This document shows positions 1-7,816 of a stretch of 64,000 nt of DNA, in pieces. The position numbers and the translations under genes are program-made. The stretch comes from Micromonospora echinospora (GTDB taxonomy: Bacteria; Actinomycetota; Actinomycetes; Mycobacteriales; Micromonosporaceae): the NCBI RefSeq assembly GCF_900091495.1, contig NZ_LT607413.1, forward strand, positions 5,781,001 through 5,845,000, in the 5' to 3' direction. How positions within the stretch are numbered: position 1 is the stretch's first letter; each line of letters starts with the position of its first letter. The notes under the pieces were generated by a model. It was not told the DNA's origin and did no database searches. It saw only the letters and a program-made list of their open reading frames with translations.

Positions 1-73
1 GGCCGCTACCGACGGCATGACGTGCCGTGACGGTCGGCGCGGCGGGCCGGACGGCGAGGGGAAGGGGAGGCCA

Positions 74-1084
74 ATGGCGGAGGTGACGGTGTCGACGGTG
101 CCGCGCCGGCAGCTCGGACGGATGCTGCGGGAACTGCGGCTCGCCGCCGGGGTGACGCTGGACGCGGCGGCGGAGGCGCTGGAGTGCAGCCGGCAGAAGG
201 CGTGGCGGATCGAGACCGGCGGTGGCACCGTGCGCGGGGTCGACGTGCGGGGGATGTGCGAGCTGTACGGCGTGGCCGCCGACCTGACCGCCGCGCTGGT
301 CGCCCTGGCCGGCGAGACGCGGGCCAGGGGCTGGTGGCACGCGTACGCCGAGGTGCCGGCCTGGCTTGGCCTGTACGCGGGAATGGAAGCGACGGCCCGG
401 CGGCTCAGCGAGTACGCCGACACGCTGGTGCCGGCGCTGCTGCAAACCCCGGGGTACGCGCGGGCGCTGCACGACGTCGACCCGGAGCTGACCGACGACG
501 ACCGGGAACGGCTGGAGCGCGCCCGGCTCGACCGCCAGGCTCTGCTGCGGCGTCGGTTGCCACCGCCGCCCCGGCTGGACGTGGTGCTCTCCGAGGCGGT
601 GCTGCTGCGGGTGGCCGGCGGCCCGGCGACCATGGCCGGGCAACTCCGGCACCTGCGGCAGGTGACCGCGCTGCCGCACGTCTCGGTGCGGGTGCTGCCG
701 CTCGCCGCCGGGCTGCCCGTCGGGGCCGAGGCCGGGTCGTTCGTGCTGCTGGACTTCCCGCGCGACGGCAACCGGGCCGTGCCGGAGCCGCCGGTGGTCT
801 ACCAGGAGTTGGTGACCGGGGCGCTCTATCTGGACCGGCCGGCGGAGCTGGCCGCCTTCGAGCGGGTGTGGGCGAGCCTCGACTCCCTCGCCCTCGACCC
901 GGAGGAGTCCCGACGGTCTATCGGCAAGATCGCCGAGGAGGTGCACCACGGGGCGGGCGCGGAGCCGGAGAGCCTGGACGGCTGTACGGGCGGATTGCCT
1001 TGTCCTGCAAGCGATTCACCGTGTCGGCAACCCGATCCGAATGAGCCCGTAGGCCGACTTACCCGTTGCGGGTGGGGTGGTTAA
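74..1084 (+). CDS. XRE-family HTH regulator with DUF5753-like effector region
   Basis: A cytoplasmic DNA-binding regulator of the large actinomycete XRE/DUF5753 class. An N-terminal helix-turn-helix lies at about residues 11-50 (RRQLGRMLRELRLAAG followed by ALECSRQKAWRIE). The DUF5753-like region follows, with the typical SEYADTLVPALLQTPGYARAL stretch near residue 115 and the family-typical arginine-rich centre. The start at 74 is chosen because a purine-rich ribosome site (GGGGAGG) lies just upstream; an earlier in-frame ATG at 17 lacks one. Family members are usually followed by a small DUF397 gene, and none is visible here. The last 35 or so residues are Cys/Pro-rich and unlike the family, so the 3' end may have drifted. 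Targets cannot be inferred. Confidence 0.85.
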   Translation: MAEVTVSTVPRRQLGRMLRELRLAAGVTLDAAAEALECSRQKAWRIETGGGTVRGVDVRGMCELYGVAADLTAALVALAGETRARGWWHAYAEVPAWLGLYAGMEATARRLSEYADTLVPALLQTPGYARALHDVDPELTDDDRERLERARLDRQALLRRRLPPPPRLDVVLSEAVLLRVAGGPATMAGQLRHLRQVTALPHVSVRVLPLAAGLPVGAEAGSFVLLDFPRDGNRAVPEPPVVYQELVTGALYLDRPAELAAFERVWASLDSLALDPEESRRSIGKIAEEVHHGAGAEPESLDGCTGGLPCPASDSPCRQPDPNEPVGRLTRCGWGG

Positions 1085-1107
1085 AGTGCACATGCTTCCG
1101 GAGGATC

Positions 1108-1272
1108 ATGGCTCTCACGTTCCATGAGGCGACCTCTGCCGTAAGCCGTGACCTCGTGAACGCCCGCAGAAAGGCCCGGACCGAGTGGTACCTGAGATCG
1201 TGGGACGCAAGGGTCCCCTTGCCGGGCGACGGATTCCGGTCGGCGACACCCGGTTCACCTTCGGCCGCCTGA
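1108..1272 (+). CDS. Possible small ORF upstream of FHA-FAD gene
   Basis: A 54-codon frame beginning MALTFHEATSAVSRDLVNAR. It starts at an ATG preceded by an unusually strong Shine-Dalgarno (CCGGAGGATC). It runs 88 bases into the FHA-FAD gene in another frame. I recognise no family. It may be a translated leader coupled to the downstream gene, or simply the place where ribosomes once entered a longer N-terminus of that gene. The good ribosome site is visible; function and expression are not. Confidence 0.3.
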   Translation: MALTFHEATSAVSRDLVNARRKARTEWYLRSWDARVPLPGDGFRSATPGSPSAA

Positions 1273-3071
1273 GCGACAACGATGTGGTGATCGCCAGCGG
1301 GGGCGTCTCCCGTTTCCACGCGGAGGTGGTGCGCGAGGAGCGCGGTTACGTGCTGTACGACCGGGGCAGCCGCAACGGCACGCTGGTCAACGGCCGACGG
1401 GTGAACTCGCACCTCCTCCAGCACGGCGACCTGATCACCATCACCGACGAGACGTTCTGTTTCGAGGTGACGGCCGACGTGACCACGATGATCTCCGACC
1501 TGACCCTCTTCCAGCCTCGCACCGAGCCGGCCGTGGTGGTCGACCCGGGTCCCGTCCTGCGGGTTACCGTCTCGGGTGGTGGGCCGGTCGGGCTGAGCCT
1601 GGCGCTGCTCCTCGAACGTCTCCTGGGAGACCGGGTCGCCGTCACCGTGTACGACGGCCGCTGGACCCAGGACGGTTCGCGGGTCGTGTGGAAGAACGAG
1701 GCGCAGGGCAACGTACGGCGGCAGCAGGTCGTGACCGTCCAGAGTCGCCAGTACCTGAACCTCCCCGAGGATGTGCAGGATCGGCTCTTCGTCCCCGGGG
1801 CGTACTCCGAGATGTGGCCGTCGGGTCCCGACTCGATCCGCGGTTACGGCCCGCGAAACATCCGGATCGCCTACATCGAGGACAAGCTCCTGGAGTTGGC
1901 GAACGAGAAGTCCGAGCGGATCCGGCTGGTGCCGGCCAGATTCGACGCGGCCGAGCAGCACCAGACCGTCACCAAGGATCATGTGCTCGCCATCTGCGAG
2001 GGAGCGCGATCCCGTACCCGCGAGCACTTCACCACGAAGTTCGGCATCGCCGACAGTTCGATCTACTCCCTGGACGGCCGACACCTACAGGACGTCGTCC
2101 TGGGCCTGCGGGTGAAGTCCGACCTGCCGGATGCGATGAGTGTCCTGCTGACCGTGGCCCAGAACCGCTTCCTGCTCAACTCCCTGGGCGGCGAGGGCTT
2201 CCTGAACATGCGCCTCACCGACGCCGAGGCCGCCGAGGTCGTCGGGCTCGACCCGGTGCGTCGTGAATTCAAGGACTGCATCGCCTCCCGACCGTGTCTG
2301 ATGGCGAGGGAGGACGACGGCGACTTCCAGTGCTCCACCCACGGCACACTGTTCCTGCCCGCCCTGCTCCGAGCCTCGCCGCTGTGGAAACGGGTGATGG
2401 AGGGGTTGGCGTTCTTCGGCGTCGCCCCGGAAAATTTGAGCGCCGTCACCGCGTTCCGCCTGGACATGGTGCAGCGACCACGCTTCACCGCCCGGTTGTA
2501 CGCCCCCACGTCGACCACTCCGGGCACCTACGGCTTCCTGCTCGGGGACGCCGCCAACTCGATCCACTTCTGGCCCGGGCGTGGGCTCAACAGCGGGCTG
2601 GCGTCCGCCATCTCCCTGGCCCGGTCGCTCGCCAGCGGCTGGAACGGCAGACCCTTCCGGGACGCCGACTTCGTCCGGCACGAAGCGGCGATGTCGATGC
2701 TCCAGTACCGGCACAAGAGCCGTGCGTGGAACGCGATGGTGACGACCGATGATCAGGGCGTCAACTGCGCGATCAAGGACGTCATCGCCGACGTCATCGC
2801 CGAGAGCGGCGGCGCACCGACGACGGGCGGTCCGGACCGCGAAGCGGACATCGAGACGCTCATGGAGCGGATGCGCGAGATCCGCGCCCGGCTGTCGTCC
2901 CGCCTCACCGGCCTGCCCGACGACCAGGTTCTCCGGGATCACCTGCGGACGCTGAAGAGCGAGACCGTGCGGACCCTGCTGGCCAGCGGAGCCTGGGACA
3001 CGCTGACCGTCGGCGGGGAAGAGGTCGACATCGACATCTTCTACCGGCAGGAGTCGCCCGTTCCGTCCTGA
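1185..3071 (+). CDS. FHA domain fused to FAD-dependent monooxygenase-like protein
   Basis: A two-module protein of 628 residues. Residues 1-100 form a forkhead-associated domain, which binds phosphothreonine peptides: the GR of FTFGRLSDND, SRFHAEV and GSRNGTLVNGR are the canonical FHA signatures. From residue 125 a Rossmann FAD-binding fold begins (GGGPVGLSLALLLE, 131-144). Near residues 452-475 there is a GD motif (LLGDAANSIHFWPGRGLNSG) like that of aromatic hydroxylase-type flavoproteins, where Asp contacts the FAD ribityl chain. The C-terminal 130 residues look helical. No signal peptide or membrane helix is visible. The GTG start at 1185 places the FHA beta-strand at the N-terminus. Substrate unknown. 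The FHA arm suggests docking on a kinase-modified partner, which is inference; a Ser/Thr kinase lies 2 kb downstream. Confidence 0.8.
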   Translation: MVPEIVGRKGPLAGRRIPVGDTRFTFGRLSDNDVVIASGGVSRFHAEVVREERGYVLYDRGSRNGTLVNGRRVNSHLLQHGDLITITDETFCFEVTADVTTMISDLTLFQPRTEPAVVVDPGPVLRVTVSGGGPVGLSLALLLERLLGDRVAVTVYDGRWTQDGSRVVWKNEAQGNVRRQQVVTVQSRQYLNLPEDVQDRLFVPGAYSEMWPSGPDSIRGYGPRNIRIAYIEDKLLELANEKSERIRLVPARFDAAEQHQTVTKDHVLAICEGARSRTREHFTTKFGIADSSIYSLDGRHLQDVVLGLRVKSDLPDAMSVLLTVAQNRFLLNSLGGEGFLNMRLTDAEAAEVVGLDPVRREFKDCIASRPCLMAREDDGDFQCSTHGTLFLPALLRASPLWKRVMEGLAFFGVAPENLSAVTAFRLDMVQRPRFTARLYAPTSTTPGTYGFLLGDAANSIHFWPGRGLNSGLASAISLARSLASGWNGRPFRDADFVRHEAAMSMLQYRHKSRAWNAMVTTDDQGVNCAIKDVIADVIAESGGAPTTGGPDREADIETLMERMREIRARLSSRLTGLPDDQVLRDHLRTLKSETVRTLLASGAWDTLTVGGEEVDIDIFYRQESPVPS

Positions 3072-3258
3072 TCCGTCCACCCGAGGTCCACCACGACCGA
3101 GTCCAGGCTGTGCGTCCGTTTCTCAGTCATGGCCCGACCGACAGTTGGCCGGGAGTGACAACCGGTTCTGTTTGGCCTGTCAAGGTTGCTGTGCGTGTTG
3201 TCGATCTGATTGTCTTGCCGGGCTCACGGGCGCGGGTCTACAAAGGACGGGGTGCGGG

Positions 3259-3417
3259 ATGGCCACGGCACAGGAGACGACGCTGCAAAGCCTCTTGGAG
3301 GGTGCGAAGCAGTAACTTCCGCCTCTACCAGCGAACCTACTCGTGGACCGAGCTCCAACTCGCCCGGATCTGGGAGGACGTCTGCCAGCTCGCCCGCGAC
3401 CGGGCGGACCACCCGGG
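3259..3417 (+). pseudogene. DUF262 (GmrSD-like) N-terminal remnant
   Basis: The ATG at 3259 opens MATAQETTLQSLLEGAKQ, the characteristic N-terminus of DUF262 proteins, then hits TAA. After a one-base shift the expected continuation appears (LYQRTYSWTELQLARIWEDV), where DUF262 proteins normally read VPLYQRTYSW. Homology stops at about 3417, where a repeated leader element begins. Intact members have several hundred residues, so this is a frameshifted stub of about 50 codons. DUF262 proteins include type IV modification-dependent restriction enzymes and related defence proteins; here the gene is dead. Confidence 0.75.
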
Positions 3418-3420
3418 CCC

Positions 3421-3481
3421 TCACCGTCCGTGCGTCGCGTCGTCCTGACGGCTGGCCGACCGCCGCGACATAGTGGCACAG
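3421..3481 (-). repeat. Orphan copy of kinase leader element
   Basis: A near-copy of the 61 bp immediately upstream of the kinase gene (6418-6478). On the minus strand it encodes a complete 16-residue frame, MSRRSASRQDDATHGR, ending in TGA at 3421-3423. Within the frame, four of 51 bases differ from the kinase copy: two are silent and two change residues (R to S, Y to H). No kinase follows here; similarity ends just after the stop codon, against the DUF262 remnant. Confidence 0.75.
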
Positions 3482-3520
3482 GTTTCCAGACCGGGCGCAG
3501 ATCCTCTTCCGAACCGCTGT

Positions 3521-4543
3521 TCAGCTTGGCGTCGACCGGACGGACTCGTCGAGATCCTCGACAAGTCCGAGGAACGCACGGTCGGCCTGGGCCAGGGTCG
3601 GCGGACCGTAGAGCGGCGAGACCAGGACCCGTCGACAGTGGTCGAGTTCGACGTACACGGTTCCACCCGCTCCACCAGGGTTGGCGAGCACGGCGAACCG
3701 GTGCGCGCTATCCGCGCAGTCCCTCGCAGGGGGCAGCGTGGTCAGCGCCAGCTCCACGGACTTCCGTTGCTGCGGTGAGAGGGTCCGTCCGTACGCGAAG
3801 TCGCCAACGGGATCCGTGAGCCCGATCTCCTCGGCGGGGACGCGGTACCCGCACAGCCGCACCGGAGCGGCAGACATGAACGGGACCGATCCCCGGCCCA
3901 GCCGTACCGAGGAGTCGGGATGGCCGGTCTCGGAGGCCACCACGTTCCGGTGATCCTGCGAACAGCCGGACCTGGCCGCGCCGGCCGACTCGATCTCGCG
4001 GACGACCCGCTCCGAGATAGTGGTCAGCCGCAGCCCTCGCACCGCCGTCACCAGTTCGGGGAGCGGCGTGCCGCAACCGTCCACCGGGATTCCGGGCCGG
4101 ATCCACCGGCCCCGCCCGTCGAGCAGCAGCAGGTTCGGCACCCAGGGCATTTCCAGGGTGCAAGCCTCGGGACCGGTCGACGTGTCGGGTCGGCGCAGCG
4201 CGGTGAGCAGGACTGTCAGGTCAGTGGCCCGACCTTCGGTGAGAACCAGGTCGAGGCCACCGTCGGCGCGCCACCGGTGGTCGAGCTGACAGTGGATCGC
4301 GGCCGTCGCGGGGAAACCGCCGTCGAGGCGCGGCAGGGTGAGTGCTACTCGGGGCGGCTCCGAGTCCATCGGCGCGTCAACGGCGCAGGAGGCCCATTCG
4401 GCGTGAACAGTCGGTGCGCCCGTCACCCGCACCGGGGATCGTGCCCCCTGGTCGGTCGGCGACTGCGCGACGGTGACGGTCCCGCAGGACGCCAGCGCGG
4501 TCACGGCCGCCAACAGGCCGAGCCCTCGTACGATCTGACGCAT
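3521..4543 (-). CDS. Predicted secreted lipoprotein, function unknown
   Basis: A 340-residue protein starting MRQIVRGLGLLAAVTALASCGTV. The basic N-terminus, hydrophobic stretch and LASC lipobox make it a predicted lipoprotein anchored on the outer face of the membrane through the Cys at residue 19. The ATG at 4543 is preceded by GAGGAG and starts exactly at the signal peptide; the longer frame to 4645 would bury it. The mature part contains several cysteines and two similar blocks (around PPRVALTLPRLDGG and PPARDCADS) but no family I can name. It lies downstream of the kinase on the same strand across a 360 bp gap, so it probably has its own promoter. Confidence 0.7.
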   Translation of the reverse strand: MRQIVRGLGLLAAVTALASCGTVTVAQSPTDQGARSPVRVTGAPTVHAEWASCAVDAPMDSEPPRVALTLPRLDGGFPATAAIHCQLDHRWRADGGLDLVLTEGRATDLTVLLTALRRPDTSTGPEACTLEMPWVPNLLLLDGRGRWIRPGIPVDGCGTPLPELVTAVRGLRLTTISERVVREIESAGAARSGCSQDHRNVVASETGHPDSSVRLGRGSVPFMSAAPVRLCGYRVPAEEIGLTDPVGDFAYGRTLSPQQRKSVELALTTLPPARDCADSAHRFAVLANPGGAGGTVYVELDHCRRVLVSPLYGPPTLAQADRAFLGLVEDLDESVRSTPS

Positions 4544-4648
4544 GGCACTCCTCGACGAGCGGTAGCCGAAAGCGGTGAGGGGTGCCGATCGGACGACGTG
4601 GGGCCGAGAGGGTTTCCCGGCGGTCCGTCGACCGAGACTGGTCACCGA

Positions 4649-4677
4649 AGGCTATCGAACGTGTGGGAACTTGTCAT
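4649..4677 (-). promoter_or_regulatory. Candidate promoter of the lipoprotein gene
   Basis: On the minus strand, ATGACA (4677-4672) and TAGCCT (4654-4649) are separated by 17 bases, about 105 bases upstream of the lipoprotein start. Match to the housekeeping sigma consensus is moderate. The rest of the gap from 4544 to 4905 holds no convincing gene. Confidence 0.3.
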
Positions 4678-4905
4678 GCGTGCCGGACCGGCCGACGGAG
4701 CGCTCCCGGTTGAACGGACGGTCGTCGGCGGCGGCCCGGCGGATGCTGTCCAGCAGCGGTGACCGGCCGGGCTCCGGAGCGGCGCGGGTTGCCCCGGCGG
4801 CGAGCGCTCAGGGGCGGGTGCCGGCGGCGCGGGCGCGGGACCAGCCCGGCGTGGACACCGACGCCGTCCGGACCGACGCGTCCCGACCGGCTCGGGCGGA
4901 CGCGC

Positions 4906-6411
4906 TCAGGCGGGACGGAAGGCCGGACCCTTCGAGCCGCCGGACTCCGGGCGGGCCAGGCAGTGCACCAACCAACCCTGGTCGGCGGGCAGCTCGATCG
5001 GCCAGGCGTCCCGGACCCAGGCGCGGGTGCCGGCCGGCTCGGCGCTGCGGGCCGCCAGGACCGACGACGAACAGGCCACCGCGATGGTGGGGTGGGCCAG
5101 CAGTTCGTCCTGCGGCAGGTCGGCCGCGTCGTCAGGCCGCCGGATCGCGGCGAACGTCTCCCAGGAGTGTTCGCCCGCGCAGTTCGCCTTCCGGGGCGGC
5201 ATGGCGGTGCCGCTGATGGCGACCAGGCCGCCCCAGCACAGCGGCGTGGTGGGGCAGAGTTCCGCGCCGCAGGCGGTGAACCCGTCCGGCACCGCCGACG
5301 GGGTGGCGTTCGGCCGGGTCGGGTCGGCGTCGGCCGGTGACCCGGTGCCGTCGCCGACCACCTGCAACGCCGTGAGACCGGCGACCAGGACGAGGACGAC
5401 CGCTCCGGTCAGCACCGCCCACCGCCGCTGCGTCGACCGGCCCCGGACCGGCGTCACCGATCCCGGTGGTGGAACGGTGACCGACGGGCCCGCGACCGGC
5501 GGAGCCGACAGAGGTGGGCCCGCGACCGACGGGCCCGGGACCGGTGGAGCCGGCACCGCTGGGCCCGCGACCGGGACGGGCGCGGGCGGGTGGGGGACCG
5601 TGCCGGACGACCAGCGCGCGGCAGCGGCCAGCGCGGCGGCGGACGGCCAACGGTCCGCCGGCTCGGTGGCCAGGGCCCGCTCGACGACGGCCCGCACCGG
5701 CTGCGGTACGTCGTCACCGAGGGCCCGGGGGACCGACTGCACCCGTTGCAGGGCGATCGCGTACGGGTTGTCCCCGGTGAACGGACGCTGCCCGGTCAGG
5801 CATTCGTAGGCGGCGAGCCCGAGCGAGTAGACGTCACTGAGCGCGGTGGCCGGCCGACCGAGCACCTGTTCCGGCGAGAGGTAGGTGGGCGTACCGAGAA
5901 CCGCGCCGGACGCGGTCAGCAGTGACGCGTCGTGCCGGCGGGAGATGCCGAAGTCGGTGATCAGCAGCGTGCCGTTCGGCCGGACCAGGAGGTTGGCCGG
6001 TTTGATGTCGCGGTGCACGATGCCGCACTCGTGGACCGCCTGGAGTCCGTCCGCCGCCTGGGCGACCAGGTGCATGGTGTCGGCGGGGGAGAGCCGCCCG
6101 TGTCGGGCCAGGATCTGGGACAGCGACTGCCCGTCGACGAACTCCATCACCAGGAAGGTCAGCCCGTCGCTGTGCCCGTAGTCGTGGATCGACGCCACGG
6201 CGGGATGGTTCACGCTCGCCATCGCCTTCGCCTCGACGAGGAACCTGCGGGCGAAATCCGGATCGTCCGCCACGCCCGGCAGCATGGCCTTCACCGCGAC
6301 CGTCCGGTCGAGCAGCACGTCGACCGCCCGCCACACCTCGCCCATGCCGCCGGCGCCGATCCGGGCGTCGAGTCGGTACCGGTCGCCGAGTCGTTGGCCA
6401 GGGCGCAGCAT
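4906..6411 (-). CDS. Transmembrane Ser/Thr protein kinase (PknB-type)
   Basis: A eukaryotic-like kinase of 501 residues. The kinase domain spans about residues 10-265: glycine loop IGAGGMGEVWRAV (18-30), catalytic Lys41 in VAVKAML, HRDIKPAN (133-140), DFG (153-155), and an activation segment with GTPTYLSPEQ. A proline-rich linker of 60 or so residues follows, then one transmembrane helix (about 330-352). The extracellular domain of about 130 residues has conserved-looking cysteines (ACGAELC, NCAGEH, ACSS, HCLA). It has no PASTA repeats, so it probably does not sense muropeptides like PknB. Its start is 6 bases from the stop of a 16-codon leader ORF. The FHA-FAD protein nearby is a plausible but unproven phospho-partner. 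Confidence 0.92.
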   Translation of the reverse strand: MLRPGQRLGDRYRLDARIGAGGMGEVWRAVDVLLDRTVAVKAMLPGVADDPDFARRFLVEAKAMASVNHPAVASIHDYGHSDGLTFLVMEFVDGQSLSQILARHGRLSPADTMHLVAQAADGLQAVHECGIVHRDIKPANLLVRPNGTLLITDFGISRRHDASLLTASGAVLGTPTYLSPEQVLGRPATALSDVYSLGLAAYECLTGQRPFTGDNPYAIALQRVQSVPRALGDDVPQPVRAVVERALATEPADRWPSAAALAAAARWSSGTVPHPPAPVPVAGPAVPAPPVPGPSVAGPPLSAPPVAGPSVTVPPPGSVTPVRGRSTQRRWAVLTGAVVLVLVAGLTALQVVGDGTGSPADADPTRPNATPSAVPDGFTACGAELCPTTPLCWGGLVAISGTAMPPRKANCAGEHSWETFAAIRRPDDAADLPQDELLAHPTIAVACSSSVLAARSAEPAGTRAWVRDAWPIELPADQGWLVHCLARPESGGSKGPAFRPA

Positions 6412-6417
6412 TCCCTC

Positions 6418-6468
6418 TCACCGTCCGTACGTCGCATCGTCCTGACGGCGGGCCGACCGTCGCGACAT
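6418..6468 (-). CDS. 16-codon leader ORF of kinase gene
   Basis: A short frame MSRRSARRQDDATYGR ending 6 bases before the kinase ATG, so the two could be translationally coupled. A second copy lies at 3421-3471. Among the four base changes two are silent, the length is preserved and the stop is conserved, which hints at translation. It might act as an attenuating or coupling leader peptide; that is inference from two copies only. The flanking 10 bases upstream (CTGTGsCA) are also shared. Confidence 0.45.
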   Translation of the reverse strand: MSRRSARRQDDATYGR

Positions 6469-6478
6469 CATGCCACAG
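6418..6478 (-). repeat. Leader element, kinase-associated copy
   Basis: Second copy of the 61 bp direct repeat, same orientation as 3421-3481, about 55 of 61 positions identical. Together the two copies bracket the lipoprotein and kinase genes. Confidence 0.75.
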
Positions 6479-6559
6479 CGCGGGGCGGGGCCCATCGGCC
6501 GAGCGCCTCTTCGCCCGACCTCGGGCCCGGTCGCTGCCGGCGAGGTGGAGCGTCGTCGC

Positions 6560-7546
6560 CTACCCGGGTACGAGCGCGGACGGTGCCGCCGGGGGGACGA
6601 CCGTTCCGGCCAGGATGTCGGTGGTGAGGTGGGCGCGGATGCCGGCTTGCCCGCTGTCGCCGAAGCGTGCGACGACAGTGCGGACGTGCTGCTCGGCGGC
6701 GTCGGCGAGGCCGTCGTAGACGGTGGCGAACACCTCCCGGGCCGGCTCCCGGAGCCATCCGGGGGGAAGGAGCTGGATCGGTAGCTGCGGGTCGAGCGTG
6801 GGAAAGCGCCGGAAGGTGTCCATGACCTCGGTGCGGGCCCGTACCGCCTCCGCGCCGCTGACCTGGCCGCTTTCCACCTGTGGCAGGAGCGGCCGCCAGC
6901 GTTCGAGGAAGGTCTCATAGTGCCGGGCGATCGCCGCGACGTCCCAGGCGTCGAGAGGACGGCGGTTGGTGACGGTGTCGAGGTCGGCGGGTCGTCCGCG
7001 GAACACCGTGACGGTGCCGGTGACCTGGCCGAGTCGGATCTGGTCCTGCGGGGTCAGCTCGTGCGGCGAGATCCACAGGCCGTCGTACAGCGGCGCGAAA
7101 CCCAGCCACCGGAGCTGCCCACGCAGGGCCCGCCGCTGGGTGCCCCGCTCCTGGGGGAGCGAGAAGGCGACGAGGGTCCAGCGACCGTCCCACGGCTTCG
7201 CCGCGGCGGTGGCGGTGAGGATCCACCGGCCACCGCTGGCCAGGTCGACGGCGGCGGCCCGGCTGAGCCGGTAGAAGCTGTGCCGTCCCTGTCGGCTGCC
7301 CTCCAGCACGCCCCGGCGGACCAGCCGACTGATGGCGGCACGGGCACCGGTGGGGCTGACCCGGGCTTCGGTGAGCAACGCGACGATGGCTGCGGACGGG
7401 AGCCAGGCCAGGTCCCGCAGCGTGTAGTCGGCCAGCAGCGTCACCGCCAGCCCCTGGGGCGAGTTCCCGGCCTGCCGTCGGGGCAGCCGCACCGCGTGGT
7501 CCTCGTCCTCGGGGAAGATCTCCTCGATGTGGAAGGGGCTGTTCAC
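6560..7546 (-). CDS. PaaX-family transcriptional regulator
   Basis: A 328-residue GntR-superfamily regulator of the PaaX type, repressors that usually sense aryl-CoA thioesters. A winged-helix N-terminus (TLRDLAWLPSAAIVALLTEARVSPTGARAAISRLVRRGVLEGSRQGR, about residues 48-95) is followed by the PaaX middle domain (WDGRWTLVAFSLPQERGTQRRALRGQLRWLGFAPLYDGLWISP), which is highly characteristic, and a C-terminal helical domain. The GTG at 7546 (NSPFHIEEIFP) with upstream GGAG is preferred; the frame remains open to 7642. No phenylacetate genes are nearby. It is divergent from the esterase at 7817, whose control by it is possible but unsupported. Confidence 0.85.
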   Translation of the reverse strand: MNSPFHIEEIFPEDEDHAVRLPRRQAGNSPQGLAVTLLADYTLRDLAWLPSAAIVALLTEARVSPTGARAAISRLVRRGVLEGSRQGRHSFYRLSRAAAVDLASGGRWILTATAAAKPWDGRWTLVAFSLPQERGTQRRALRGQLRWLGFAPLYDGLWISPHELTPQDQIRLGQVTGTVTVFRGRPADLDTVTNRRPLDAWDVAAIARHYETFLERWRPLLPQVESGQVSGAEAVRARTEVMDTFRRFPTLDPQLPIQLLPPGWLREPAREVFATVYDGLADAAEQHVRTVVARFGDSGQAGIRAHLTTDILAGTVVPPAAPSALVPG

Positions 7547-7651
7547 GGGGACGCTCCGGGGCGGTTCGGGGACGGTGCATCGACTGTAGACGGCGTCCTC
7601 GCCGGCCGACGGACAGTGGACCGTCGACGACACCCGCCCCATCGAGCTATC

Positions 7652-7661
7652 TCAATTGACA
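7652..7661. promoter_or_regulatory. TCAATTGA palindrome with TTGACA in divergent region
   Basis: Between the PaaX-type gene and the esterase, an 8 bp palindrome (7652-7659) overlaps a perfect -35 hexamer TTGACA (7656-7661) on the plus strand. No well-spaced -10 is obvious. It is a possible operator in the shared 270 bp control region. Confidence 0.25.
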
Positions 7662-7816
7662 CTTCTTGGTCCGAGGGGGAGACTATTTGTCATACGACGT
7701 GCGTGGGCCGGGCAGGGCAACCCCAGATGTCGTGGGCCGGGACGTGCCAGCGCGGGGAGCCGGGTGTACCCGTGTCAGGGTGCGCGGCCCATCTCGACCT
7801 GTAGAGGTAGGAGATC

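Noticed and set aside
3421..6478. Direct repeats as attachment sites of a mobile element
   Set aside because: No integrase or transposase lies between them, and the repeat encodes a leader tied to the kinase start; recombination by homology remains possible.
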